From NCBI RefSeq assembly GCF_001429045.1, contig NZ_LMHY01000029.1, forward strand, positions 451,869-515,868: a stretch of 64,000 nucleotides of DNA, given 5' to 3'. Source of the stretch: Pseudomonas sp. Root71 (GTDB lineage Bacteria > Pseudomonadota > Gammaproteobacteria > Pseudomonadales > Pseudomonadaceae). The notes under the pieces are model-generated. The model had not been told where the DNA came from. It made no database searches and was given only the letters and a program-made list of their open reading frames with translations. Positions 8,294 to 16,914 of the stretch are shown here, piece after piece (position 1 is the first letter of the stretch; each line of letters opens with the position of its first letter). Made by a program: the position numbers and the translations under genes.

Positions 8294-9504
8294 TGGTTAT
8301 ATTATTGGTTTCGACGTGCTTACTTATTTTGCTCACGCAATGTGTTCTGTGCCTGATATCCAAAAAATACCTGGTCGCATTGTATGCCGTCTGTTATTCG
8401 GTACCTTTCCTTGGTCTTGTGAGTAGTCTGTGGGGTAACACCGTTACCCTTTGGCCCATTGGGGACTATGATTTTTATCTGGATGACTTGTTGGTATTCC
8501 GACTTTCGCTCGTCTGGTTTCTTGGTGTTGCTGGTGGACTCATTGCCCTTCTAATGTCGTTTTTGGTGCCGCCCCGAAGTTTGCACCCGCACCGAGAAAC
8601 TTTTTTTTCCCCGTTGGACTTTAAGTTGGCCGGTGGAATTTTCCTTGTGTTGTCCACATTTTTCATTGTTTTCAGGCTTGTAAGGCCGGACGTGATGCTT
8701 GAAATGTTTGCGGGTGTCGAGTCAGTGGTGGTTTTTTCCATTATTGCGATCGTTGCTTTGGCATTGTCCTACCCATCCAGATTGATGTTTATGGTGTCTG
8801 TCACCCTGGTGATGTCCTATTGTGTTGCCAACGCAATGACCGGGGATCGGGACTTTGTTGTACTGGTTGTTGCTGCCATTATCGGGTTGATGTTTCGCTA
8901 TAATCAATTTATCAAGTTAAAAACTCTATTTTTTGTTGCTGCGTTCATGACCCTTCTGCTCGTCAGTGGTGTTGTTGTTTCAATGAGCCGAATGGACGTG
9001 GACTTAACGGCGGACAACATTACGCAGTATTTTTTGTTCAATTCCTGGAATGCGATAATTTTACCGCTCGTTCAGCAGTTAACCAATTTCTGGGATGGGG
9101 AGCACCTACGTTACGGTCAGACCTACCTCGACATGTTTCTTTCGCTGGCGCCATCACCTTTCTATTCGGCTTTGGGCATGGAGAAGCCCATTGTGGTGGA
9201 TAATCCTGCCCTCTGGTATTACATTACCGGGCTCGGTGGCATTCACGTTGCCGGTGTTGCTTTTGAAAATTTCGGACTGTTTGGTGTCTTCATGAATGGA
9301 TTCATCAGTGTCTGTTTCTTGCGGTTGATCGACTCGCGCTGCCGCGAGGACGATTTTTTGCGAATTTTCTTATATATGCTTTGTGCCGCGACAGTCATGC
9401 ACTGGGTTTGGTATGGCGAAATATATTTGCTGAATTCATTGGTTTTTTATGTGATGGCATTAGGATTATTCCTCACTATGAAGCTCGTGCGGGTTTTGAA
9501 GTGA
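8293..9504 (+). CDS. wzy: O-antigen polymerase Wzy (probable)
   Basis: A 403-residue inner-membrane protein with about 10-12 hydrophobic segments and a large periplasmic loop in its second half (roughly MSRMDVDLTADN through the WDGEHLRYGQTYLDMFLSL and GMEKPIVVDNPALWYYITG segments), ending with FENFGLFGVFMNGF. This plan fits Wzy polymerases, which join lipid-linked repeat units in the periplasm. Wzy proteins share little sequence, so the call rests on topology and on position beside wzx and the sugar genes. The start is taken as ATG 8293 because of its TAATG overlap with the upstream small frame. TTG 8266 is an alternative. The gene is A+T-rich. Confidence 0.75.
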   Translation: MVILLVSTCLLILLTQCVLCLISKKYLVALYAVCYSVPFLGLVSSLWGNTVTLWPIGDYDFYLDDLLVFRLSLVWFLGVAGGLIALLMSFLVPPRSLHPHRETFFSPLDFKLAGGIFLVLSTFFIVFRLVRPDVMLEMFAGVESVVVFSIIAIVALALSYPSRLMFMVSVTLVMSYCVANAMTGDRDFVVLVVAAIIGLMFRYNQFIKLKTLFFVAAFMTLLLVSGVVVSMSRMDVDLTADNITQYFLFNSWNAIILPLVQQLTNFWDGEHLRYGQTYLDMFLSLAPSPFYSALGMEKPIVVDNPALWYYITGLGGIHVAGVAFENFGLFGVFMNGFISVCFLRLIDSRCREDDFLRIFLYMLCAATVMHWVWYGEIYLLNSLVFYVMALGLFLTMKLVRVLK

Positions 9505-9538
9505 GCTTAAATACTTTTACTGGATTGAGAGAATAGGT

Positions 9539-11464
9539 ATGTGCGGAATTGCGGGAGTTGTCGGGTGGAAGTTGAATCAGCAAAACGCCGTTGCCGTTGG
9601 CAAGATGGTGGATGCGCTGATGCATCGCGGTCCCGACGATGGAGCAGTTTGGTCAGATGCCGATAGTGGAATTTCGCTGGGGCACCGACGGCTTTCGATC
9701 CTGGAGTTGTCGGTACATGGAAGTCAGCCGATGATTTCCGATGACGAGCGCTTTGTTATTGTTTTTAATGGTGAAATATATAACTTCAATGAACTGCGCG
9801 AAAAGCTGATTGAGTCCGGTTTGACGCGTGTTTGGCGTGGTCACTCTGATACAGAAGTGTTGTTGGCTGCAATCGGTGCGTGGGGTGTACAAAAAACCCT
9901 CGAGAACCTGGTGGGTATGTTTGCCTTTGCTGTCTGGGATAAGGTTTCCAAGACGGTTACTTTAGCCCGAGACAGAATGGGCGAGAAGCCACTTTATTAC
10001 GGTGTAGTGGGCGACCGTTTTGTCTTTTCCTCTGAATTGAAGGCAATCAAGGCGGCATTTGGCAGCGATCTGAGAATTGATCGTCATGCGCTAGCGAAGT
10101 TCGTAAGGTATGGCTATGTTCCGGCTCCGGAATCTATCTACGAAGGCATTAAGAAGTTACAGCCCGCGCATTACTTGAGTGTTGGCTCATTTTCCAGCGT
10201 GGCAGAGCCCGTTTCCTACTGGTCGCTACCGGCGGCTGGCGAGCTAAGAGAAGAGCTGTCGCAGGCCAGCGATAAGGAAGTAGTAGACGTTGTCGGTGAA
10301 AGATTGTCTGCTGCTGTAAAATCGCAGATGATCGCCGATGTTCCACTTGGGGCATTTTTGTCGGGCGGTGTCGATTCAAGCTTGATCGTTTCGTTGATGC
10401 AGTCGCAAAGCTCTACCAGCATCAACACTTACACGATCGGCTTTAACGAACCTGAGTTTGATGAGGCACCTTACGCTAAAGCTATTGCCAAGCACCTGGG
10501 GACTAACCACACCGAATTTTATCTGGGCGCCGACGATGCTGTTTCTATAATTCCGCACTTACCGGAAATATACGACGAGCCTTTTGCTGACTCCTCTCAA
10601 ATTCCGACAATCCTGGTCTCCAGGATGACAAAACAGCATGTATCCGTAGCCTTGTCCGGTGACGGCGGAGATGAGCTTTTTGCCGGATATCCCCGCTATC
10701 AGATCACAGCAGGACTTTGGGCGCGCATAGAAAAGCTGCCTTTGCCCGCACGCCAGATCATGGCCTATTCACTTCGCTCGCTTTCGTCCAAAGGCTGGGA
10801 CAGCGTCTGTTCGGTTTTGCCTGGCAGCCTTCGGGCCAAGGTCAATGGTCGGCGTATTTACCGAATGTCCGAGTTGTTGGGTTCTGAAAATCTGGCGCAA
10901 ATGTATACCGGTTTGATGTCGCAGTGGCAGGCGACCGACAATGTGGTCCTGGGTGTCGATGCGCAACATCAAGGCGTTGCTTCCTGGGAGTCGGCAGTTG
11001 ATTACGTCGAGGAAATGCGACGCTGGGATGTCTCTCAGTATTTGCCTGATGACTTGCTGGTTAAAGTGGACCGTGGAGCGATGAGCGCAAGCCTGGAAAC
11101 CCGCGCGCCACTGCTTGATCATCGAGTGGCGGAACTCGCGTTTTCCCTGTCGTCAGACCAGCTGATAAAGAATGGCGTGGGGAAATGGCCACTTCGCGAG
11201 CTTCTTAAGCGATACGTGCCGACTTCATTCTTCGATAGACCCAAGGCGGGCTTCTCTATCCCACTGGCGCAGTGGTTGCGTGGGCCTCTGAAAGAATGGG
11301 CGGAGGAGTTGTTAACGGAGGAGCGACTCAAGAGAGAGGGCTACTTCGATTGTCAGAAAATTCGCTCGGCATGGCTCCAGCATCAGAATGGAACATACGA
11401 TCGGAGTCTTCATTTGTGGAATATTCTAATGTTCCAATCCTGGCTCGATAAAAATAGCCACTAA
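9539..11464 (+). CDS. Asparagine-synthetase-like glutamine amidotransferase (WbpS-like)
   Basis: The 641-residue protein has a class II glutamine amidotransferase domain with the catalytic Cys directly after Met (MCGIAG) and the glutamine-binding motifs HRGPDDG and NGEIYNF, followed by an ATP-pyrophosphatase synthetase domain with the PP-loop SGGVDSS at about residues 275-281 and SGDGGDELFAGYPRY. Such enzymes turn a carboxylate into an amide using glutamine and ATP. It could be a housekeeping AsnB, but in this place the likely substrate is the carboxyl group of GalNAcA, as proposed for WbpS of the P. aeruginosa O6 cluster. ATG 9539 lies 34 bases after wzy. Confidence 0.9.
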   Translation: MCGIAGVVGWKLNQQNAVAVGKMVDALMHRGPDDGAVWSDADSGISLGHRRLSILELSVHGSQPMISDDERFVIVFNGEIYNFNELREKLIESGLTRVWRGHSDTEVLLAAIGAWGVQKTLENLVGMFAFAVWDKVSKTVTLARDRMGEKPLYYGVVGDRFVFSSELKAIKAAFGSDLRIDRHALAKFVRYGYVPAPESIYEGIKKLQPAHYLSVGSFSSVAEPVSYWSLPAAGELREELSQASDKEVVDVVGERLSAAVKSQMIADVPLGAFLSGGVDSSLIVSLMQSQSSTSINTYTIGFNEPEFDEAPYAKAIAKHLGTNHTEFYLGADDAVSIIPHLPEIYDEPFADSSQIPTILVSRMTKQHVSVALSGDGGDELFAGYPRYQITAGLWARIEKLPLPARQIMAYSLRSLSSKGWDSVCSVLPGSLRAKVNGRRIYRMSELLGSENLAQMYTGLMSQWQATDNVVLGVDAQHQGVASWESAVDYVEEMRRWDVSQYLPDDLLVKVDRGAMSASLETRAPLLDHRVAELAFSLSSDQLIKNGVGKWPLRELLKRYVPTSFFDRPKAGFSIPLAQWLRGPLKEWAEELLTEERLKREGYFDCQKIRSAWLQHQNGTYDRSLHLWNILMFQSWLDKNSH

Positions 11465-11488
11465 TTTAGATTGAGCAAAAGGTTTTCC

Positions 11489-12628
11489 ATGAAGATAGTT
11501 TTCAATGCGCTCTCTGCCCGTCTTGGTGGAGGTCAGACATATCTGATCAATCTTTTTCAGTTCGTACCTGACAATGCGGACCTTGAGATTCTGGTTTTCG
11601 CCCCAGCGTCACTCAAGCTGCCGGATCACCCGAGGATCAGAAGGGTCGAACCAGCGTGGCCCACTGAAAATCCAATTGTCAGAGCTGTGTGGGAGCGGTG
11701 GGTACTGCCCGGTATTTTGAAGGCCGAGAAGGCTGACGTGCTGTTTTGTCCCGGTGGCGTAGTGGGTACTTCTGTGCCGGCAGGTTGCAAGGTTGCGACC
11801 ATGTTTCGGAATATGATTCCATTTGACTTGCGAGTACGCAAAAGCATTCCGCTTGGGTTGCAGCGCCTGAGAAACTGGTTGTTGAATCGTATTATGCTGA
11901 AGAGCATGCGCGATGCGGATTTGACGATATATATTTCCAATTACGCACGAAGTGTCATTGAATCACTGACCAGGATCAAGAATCCAGTTACGATTCCTCA
12001 CGGAATTGGCTCGGTATTTCGGACTCACGGTGATGATGCCGTTCCTCGGCCGGATTTTTTGCCAGCGGGTGAATATGTTCTGTACGTGTCGAGATTTGAT
12101 GTTTACAAACATCATTATGAGGTGGTTAGTGCTTATGCAAACTTGCCAGCTGAACTTCGTGAAAAGTTCCCCTTGGTTCTGGTTGGCGAAGTAAACCTGC
12201 CCGAAGCCGAGCGGGTAAAGTCTCTGATTGCAACGCTTGGCCTCGAAGCGCACGTGCTGTTGCTGGGAGCTATTCCCTATCAGAGTCTTCCTCCTCTTTA
12301 TCATCACGCCTATCTGAATCTGTTTGCTTCATCGTGCGAGAACTGCCCTAATATTATGCTCGAAGCGCTTGCTTCTGGCCGGCCGATGATCTGCTCGAAC
12401 GTAATGCCGATGCCGGAGTTCGGAGCGGATGCAGCTCTGTATTTTTCTCCGTTTGATCCAGAAGATATAGGCCGCGTATTGTCTGAGGCGTTAACGAGTC
12501 CTGATCTTTTGAAGAAACTGTCCGTTGCGGCAGTGACTCAGAGCGATAAGTTTGACTGGGAAAAAACCTCAAGAAAAACATGGTCAGAACTGTTGGCGCT
12601 GGCCGTGTGCCCGAAAAAAGGTGTTTGA
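11489..12628 (+). CDS. Glycosyltransferase family 4
   Basis: A retaining, GT-B-fold glycosyltransferase of 379 residues. The N-terminal half carries the acceptor-side motif LSARLGGGQTYLINL, and the C-terminal half the nucleotide-sugar site with the EX7E pattern CENCPNIMLEALASGRP. It probably adds one sugar of the O unit to the undecaprenyl-linked intermediate at the cytoplasmic membrane. The start is ATG 11489, seven bases after AAAAGG. A TTG at 11471 in frame lacks this spacing. It ends three bases before the next glycosyltransferase gene. The sugar it transfers cannot be read from the sequence; by position it corresponds to WbpT of the O6 cluster. Confidence 0.88.
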   Translation: MKIVFNALSARLGGGQTYLINLFQFVPDNADLEILVFAPASLKLPDHPRIRRVEPAWPTENPIVRAVWERWVLPGILKAEKADVLFCPGGVVGTSVPAGCKVATMFRNMIPFDLRVRKSIPLGLQRLRNWLLNRIMLKSMRDADLTIYISNYARSVIESLTRIKNPVTIPHGIGSVFRTHGDDAVPRPDFLPAGEYVLYVSRFDVYKHHYEVVSAYANLPAELREKFPLVLVGEVNLPEAERVKSLIATLGLEAHVLLLGAIPYQSLPPLYHHAYLNLFASSCENCPNIMLEALASGRPMICSNVMPMPEFGADAALYFSPFDPEDIGRVLSEALTSPDLLKKLSVAAVTQSDKFDWEKTSRKTWSELLALAVCPKKGV

Positions 12629-12631
12629 TAA

Positions 12632-13876
12632 ATGAAGGTTCTTGTGGTGTCGCAATATTTTTGGCCAGAGTCTTTTATTGTCAATGATTTGGTCAAAACT
12701 TTATCTGCTCAAGGCCACGTCGTAAAGGTCCTTACCGGAAAGCCCAACTATCCGGATGGCGCCGTCTTTAATGGCTATAGTGCTTCCGGGGCACAAGAGG
12801 AAAAATTCGAGTCCTCCGTCAGTGTTTTCCGCGCACCACTTAGACCTCGTGGTGCTTCGGGTGCAAAAAACCTCGTGTTGAACTATTTGTCGTTTATCCT
12901 GAATGGCTTGATGTACTACCCCCGAGCAGTAAAAGGGGAGGCTTATGATGCGATTTTTGTATTCGCGCCATCTCCAATTACATCGGTAATCCCGGCGATT
13001 TACTTGAAGTGGAAACTCAAGAGTCATCTGGCTGTATGGGTTCAGGATCTCTGGCCGGAGAGCCTGAGTGCGACCGGGTTCATCAAGAACAAAGCAATAT
13101 TGCGCGTTGTGGGCTGGCTGGTGAAAGGCATTTACGCTTTCGTCGATACGCTTCTTGTTCAGTCGAGGGCATTTCGAGAGCCGGTCTCCCGTTACGCCAG
13201 CCCTGGCAAGGTCGTGTATTACCCCAACTCATTTCAGGACGTACCGCCGAGTGTTGAAGAAGCCCGGATTCCCGCACCCTTGCTCGCGGAACTCGACAAC
13301 CATTTCTGTCTGGTTTTTGCCGGAAACCTGGGGACCGCGCAGTCGGTCGAAACCCTCGTTGAGGTAGCTGACAGGCTTCGCCATCTGTCGGAACTCAGGA
13401 TTGTTCTGGTCGGAAGCGGCAGTATGTCGGGCTGGATCGAAACCCAGAAGAAGTCCCGCGGTTTGGACAACCTGGTTCTCGCCGGACGCTTTGCGGCCAC
13501 TGAAATGCCGCATTTTTTCAGTCGCGCCGAGGGATTATTGGTGACGTTGAAGCAGGATGAGGCGTTCTCCTATACCATCCCCAGTAAAGTTCAGGCGTAC
13601 CTGGCAGCGGGGAGGCCGATTATCGCCGCGCTGGACGGCGAGGGCGCGCGCGTCATTCAAGAGGCGGGAGCCGGCCTGACTACCGCGGCGCAAGACGCCG
13701 AAGGTATGGCCAATTGCATCGAGCAACTTTTCCGCATGACTTCGGATGAGCGGGAATCGCTGGGGCAGGCAGGTCGGGCGTACTACCTCGAGCATTTCGA
13801 AATGGAGCGGCAAAGCCAGCGTCTGGTCGAAATTCTCAGTAGCAGGATCAATGAATTAAAAGGTAGCTCAAAATGA
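12632..13876 (+). CDS. Glycosyltransferase family 4, WbuB-like
   Basis: The 414-residue protein begins MKVLVVSQYFWPESF and contains PSPITSVIPAIYLKWKLK, VWVQDLWPESLSATGF and the donor-site segment SYTIPSKVQAYLAAGRPI. These are features of the WbuB group of GT4 enzymes, which act on UDP-N-acetyl-L-fucosamine in E. coli O26 and related antigens. The next three genes make exactly this donor, so transfer of L-FucNAc is the best guess. The stop TGA (13874-13876) overlaps the ATG of the following gene, so the pair should be translationally coupled. Confidence 0.87.
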   Translation: MKVLVVSQYFWPESFIVNDLVKTLSAQGHVVKVLTGKPNYPDGAVFNGYSASGAQEEKFESSVSVFRAPLRPRGASGAKNLVLNYLSFILNGLMYYPRAVKGEAYDAIFVFAPSPITSVIPAIYLKWKLKSHLAVWVQDLWPESLSATGFIKNKAILRVVGWLVKGIYAFVDTLLVQSRAFREPVSRYASPGKVVYYPNSFQDVPPSVEEARIPAPLLAELDNHFCLVFAGNLGTAQSVETLVEVADRLRHLSELRIVLVGSGSMSGWIETQKKSRGLDNLVLAGRFAATEMPHFFSRAEGLLVTLKQDEAFSYTIPSKVQAYLAAGRPIIAALDGEGARVIQEAGAGLTTAAQDAEGMANCIEQLFRMTSDERESLGQAGRAYYLEHFEMERQSQRLVEILSSRINELKGSSK

Positions 13877-14730
13877 AAGTTCTCGTGTTAGGGGTCACCG
13901 GAATGCTGGGTAGCACAGTGTTCAGGCAATTCCATGGAAACCCGCACTACGAGGTGTGGGGCACTTTGCGCAATCCAGGTGGCGCAAAATACTTTTCTGA
14001 GGACATGCACAGTTCGTTGATCAGCAATGTCGATGTGCTTGACCAGGATTCGCTGGTTTCGGTGCTGGCACGGGTCAAGCCGGATGTCGTCATCAACTGC
14101 GTCGGGCTCATCAAGCAATTGGCCGATGCCAAGGATCCGCTTTCCGCACTCCCTATCAATGCCATGTTGCCGCATCGCATTGCCAAGTTGTGCGCGTTGG
14201 CCGGTTCCCGCCTGATTCATATCAGCACCGATTGCGTATTTTCTGGCCGCAAAGGCATGTACGCAGAGGAGGATATCTCCGATGCAGAGGATCTCTACGG
14301 TAAGTCCAAGTACATCGGTGAGCTGCACACGGATCTGAATGCCGTCACCCTGCGGACCTCGATCATTGGTCACGAACTGGGGAGCCAGTATTCACTGGTG
14401 GACTGGTTCCTGTCCCAGAGCGGGCCGGTCAAGGGGTATGAGAAGGCCATTTTCTCGGGACTTCCTACCGTAGAGCTGGCGCGTGTCATTCGCGACTACG
14501 TGATCCCGAACCCACAGCTTCATGGCCTTTACCATGTGTCGGTGGCGCCGATTGACAAGCTCTCTCTTCTGAAGCTGGTAGCGGAAGTTTACGAAAAGGA
14601 AATCGAGATCATCGCCGATAGTCAAGTTTCTATAGATCGCTCACTGGACTCCTCGAAGTTTCAGGCTGCAACCGGTTACGTTCCACCTTCATGGTTGGAA
14701 TTGGTTAAATCGATGCGTGCGTTGCGTTGA
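13873..14730 (+). CDS. wbjC: RmlD-like reductase of UDP-L-FucNAc synthesis (FnlB/WbjC)
   Basis: A 285-residue SDR of the dTDP-4-dehydrorhamnose reductase family, with the NAD(P)-binding motif VLGVTGMLGS at residues 5-14, the STDCVFSG segment and the catalytic YGKSK. Next to FnlA/WbjB and FnlC/WbjD it is expected to reduce the 4-keto intermediate to UDP-2-acetamido-2,6-dideoxy-L-talose. A role in dTDP-rhamnose synthesis is less likely, since a separate rmlD lies near 35 kb. Its ATG overlaps the stop of the WbuB-like gene by four bases (ATGA). From here on the G+C content is clearly higher than in wzx-wzy. Confidence 0.88.
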   Translation: MKVLVLGVTGMLGSTVFRQFHGNPHYEVWGTLRNPGGAKYFSEDMHSSLISNVDVLDQDSLVSVLARVKPDVVINCVGLIKQLADAKDPLSALPINAMLPHRIAKLCALAGSRLIHISTDCVFSGRKGMYAEEDISDAEDLYGKSKYIGELHTDLNAVTLRTSIIGHELGSQYSLVDWFLSQSGPVKGYEKAIFSGLPTVELARVIRDYVIPNPQLHGLYHVSVAPIDKLSLLKLVAEVYEKEIEIIADSQVSIDRSLDSSKFQAATGYVPPSWLELVKSMRALR

Positions 14731-14763
14731 TCATTTAATTCAATCAGTTTTGGGAAGGTCGTT

Positions 14764-15774
14764 ATGTTCGATAATAAAGTTTTGATGATCACGGGCGGTA
14801 CCGGCTCGTTTGGCCATACGGTGTTGAAGCGTTTCCTGGATACCGACGTAAAAGAAATTCGCGTATTCAGCCGTGACGAGAAAAAGCAGGAAGATATGCG
14901 CATTGCCTTGTCGAACGACAAAGTGAAGTTCTATATCGGTGACGTACGTGATCGCGATAGCCTTGACCAGGCTATGGTGGGGGTGGACTACATTTTCCAC
15001 GCCGCCGCGCTGAAGCAGGTGCCTTCCTGCGAGTTTTACCCAATGGAAGCGGTGCGTACCAACGTCATGGGTACCGAAAACGTTCTGAATGCGGCCATCG
15101 CTTCGGGTGTACAGCGCGTTGTTGTGCTCAGCACCGACAAGGCTGTTTATCCGATCAATGCGATGGGTATTTCCAAGGCCATGGCTGAGAAGCTGATGGT
15201 TGCCAAGTCGCGGATGATTCCCGCGACAGGTCCGGTGATCTGCGCAACCCGCTACGGTAACGTCATGGCATCCCGTGGTTCGGTGATCCCGCTGTTCATC
15301 AATCAGCTGCAGAGCGGCGAGCCGCTGACTGTCACCGACCCGAACATGACACGCTTCCTGATGTCGCTCGAGGATTCTGTCGATCTGGTTCTGCATGCGT
15401 TCGAGCACGCCGAGCAAGGTGATATTTTCGTCCAGAAAGCACCTGCCTCGACAGTGGCGGACCTGGCGCAAGCGCTCAAGGAACTGTTCGCCCGTGACAA
15501 TGCCGTCAAGGTCATTGGTACTCGCCACGGCGAAAAACTCTACGAGTCGCTGATCTCTCGTGAAGAAATGGCCAAGGCCGAAGACATGGGACGCTACTAC
15601 CGTATTCCTTCGGACAATCGCGACCTTAACTACAAGAAGTTTTTTGTTGAGGGCGAACAGGAGATTTCCGATCTCGACGACTACACCTCCCACAACACTG
15701 AGCGTCTTGATGTAGAGGGCGTGAAGAAAGTTCTGTTGAATCTGGAATACATTCAGGAGCAACTTGATGCTTAA
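14764..15774 (+). CDS. wbjB: UDP-GlcNAc 4,6-dehydratase/5-epimerase (FnlA/WbjB)
   Basis: The first enzyme of UDP-L-FucNAc synthesis: it removes water from UDP-GlcNAc and inverts C-5 and C-3 to give 4-keto-6-deoxy sugars. The 336-residue SDR shows TGGTGSFGHTVL near the start, HAAALKQVPSCEFYP, and STDKAVYPINAMGISKAMAE, where Met takes the place of the usual catalytic Tyr (MxxxK), as is normal for this family and for WbpM. RYGNVMASRGSVIPLF is also typical. GGAAGG stands six bases before ATG 14764. The end overlaps the next gene by eight bases. Confidence 0.93.
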   Translation: MFDNKVLMITGGTGSFGHTVLKRFLDTDVKEIRVFSRDEKKQEDMRIALSNDKVKFYIGDVRDRDSLDQAMVGVDYIFHAAALKQVPSCEFYPMEAVRTNVMGTENVLNAAIASGVQRVVVLSTDKAVYPINAMGISKAMAEKLMVAKSRMIPATGPVICATRYGNVMASRGSVIPLFINQLQSGEPLTVTDPNMTRFLMSLEDSVDLVLHAFEHAEQGDIFVQKAPASTVADLAQALKELFARDNAVKVIGTRHGEKLYESLISREEMAKAEDMGRYYRIPSDNRDLNYKKFFVEGEQEISDLDDYTSHNTERLDVEGVKKVLLNLEYIQEQLDA

Positions 15775-16894
15775 GGTCATGACGCTGGTTGGTACGCGAC
15801 CAGAACTTATCAAGATGAGCCGCGTTATTGCCGAGCTTGATAAGCAGGTTAATCATGTATTGGTTCACTCGGGCCAAAACTACGACTTCGAATTGAATCA
15901 GGTTTTTTTCGATGATCTCGAAATTCGTAAACCTGATTACTTTCTGGGTGCCGCCGGTGATACCGCAGCCAAGACCATTGCCGAAGTGATTTCGAAGGCG
16001 GATGAAGTATTCGAGGCTGAAAAGCCTGATGCGCTTCTGCTCTATGGCGATACCAATACCTGCCTGGCCGTCATTGCTGCCAAGCGTCGGAAGATTCCGG
16101 TGTTCCACATGGAGGCCGGTAACCGCTGCTTTGACCAGCGCGTCCCTGAAGAACTGAATCGCAAGGTGCTCGATCACCTCAGCGATATCAACATGGTCCT
16201 CACCGAGCATGCCCGGCGTTACCTGATCGCGGAAGGGATTCGTCCTGAAACCATCATCAAGACCGGGTCGCACATGGAGGAGGTGCTCGACTATTACATG
16301 CCGAAAATCCTCACCTCCGACGTGCTGGCACGAGAAGGCCTGGAGCAGGACAAGTTCTTCATCATCAGCGCCCACCGTGAAGAAAACGTCGATACGCCGG
16401 AGAATCTTCGCGACTTGCTCAAAACGCTGCGAGCCCTGGCGGACAAGTATCAGTACCCCATCATCGTTTCTACGCATCCTCGTACCCGCAAGCGTCTGGA
16501 AGCGATCGGGGAATCGCTGGACCACCCTCTGATTCGCTTCTCGAAGCCATTCGGCCTGCTCGACTACATCAAGTTGCAGATGTCGGCGTTCTGCGTACTG
16601 TCCGACAGCGGCACCATCACCGAGGAAGCCTCTCTTCTGAATTTGCCTGCCATTACCATTCGTAATGCGCACGAGCGTCCGGAGGGGATGGACGAAGGCA
16701 CTCTCATCATGAGTGGCCTGAAAGTCGAGGGCGTTCTCGATGCCGTACGTGTGGTAACCAGCCAGCATGATCGTACCCAGCGTGTTATCCCGGTTGTGAG
16801 GGATTACCAGGCAGGGCCTGTGTCGAAGCAGGTAGTTCGGGTCGTGTTGAGTTACACCGACTACATCAATCGTACTGTCTGGTCGAAATCCTGA
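15767..16894 (+). CDS. wbjD: UDP-HexNAc 2-epimerase giving UDP-L-FucNAc (FnlC/WbjD)
   Basis: A non-hydrolysing 2-epimerase of the WecB family, 375 residues, that completes the pathway to UDP-N-acetyl-L-fucosamine. Visible motifs are VGTRPELIKMSR at the start, LYGDTNTCLA, HMEAGNRCFDQRVPEE and SDSGTITEEAS. The start is ATG 15767, with AGGAG at 15755-15759 placed seven bases upstream inside wbjB. TTG 15764 is one codon earlier and less likely. The close family member WecB makes UDP-ManNAc, but the two adjoining genes decide for the FucNAc route. Confidence 0.93.
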   Translation: MLKVMTLVGTRPELIKMSRVIAELDKQVNHVLVHSGQNYDFELNQVFFDDLEIRKPDYFLGAAGDTAAKTIAEVISKADEVFEAEKPDALLLYGDTNTCLAVIAAKRRKIPVFHMEAGNRCFDQRVPEELNRKVLDHLSDINMVLTEHARRYLIAEGIRPETIIKTGSHMEEVLDYYMPKILTSDVLAREGLEQDKFFIISAHREENVDTPENLRDLLKTLRALADKYQYPIIVSTHPRTRKRLEAIGESLDHPLIRFSKPFGLLDYIKLQMSAFCVLSDSGTITEEASLLNLPAITIRNAHERPEGMDEGTLIMSGLKVEGVLDAVRVVTSQHDRTQRVIPVVRDYQAGPVSKQVVRVVLSYTDYINRTVWSKS

Positions 16895-16914
16895 GCGTCG
16901 TCGAGGTTTGAAAA

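Noticed and set aside
8232..8426. 64-codon frame inside the start of wzy
   Set aside because: TTG start, no ribosome-binding site, ends within wzy. It may indicate a frameshift and is discussed in the findings, but is not called a gene.
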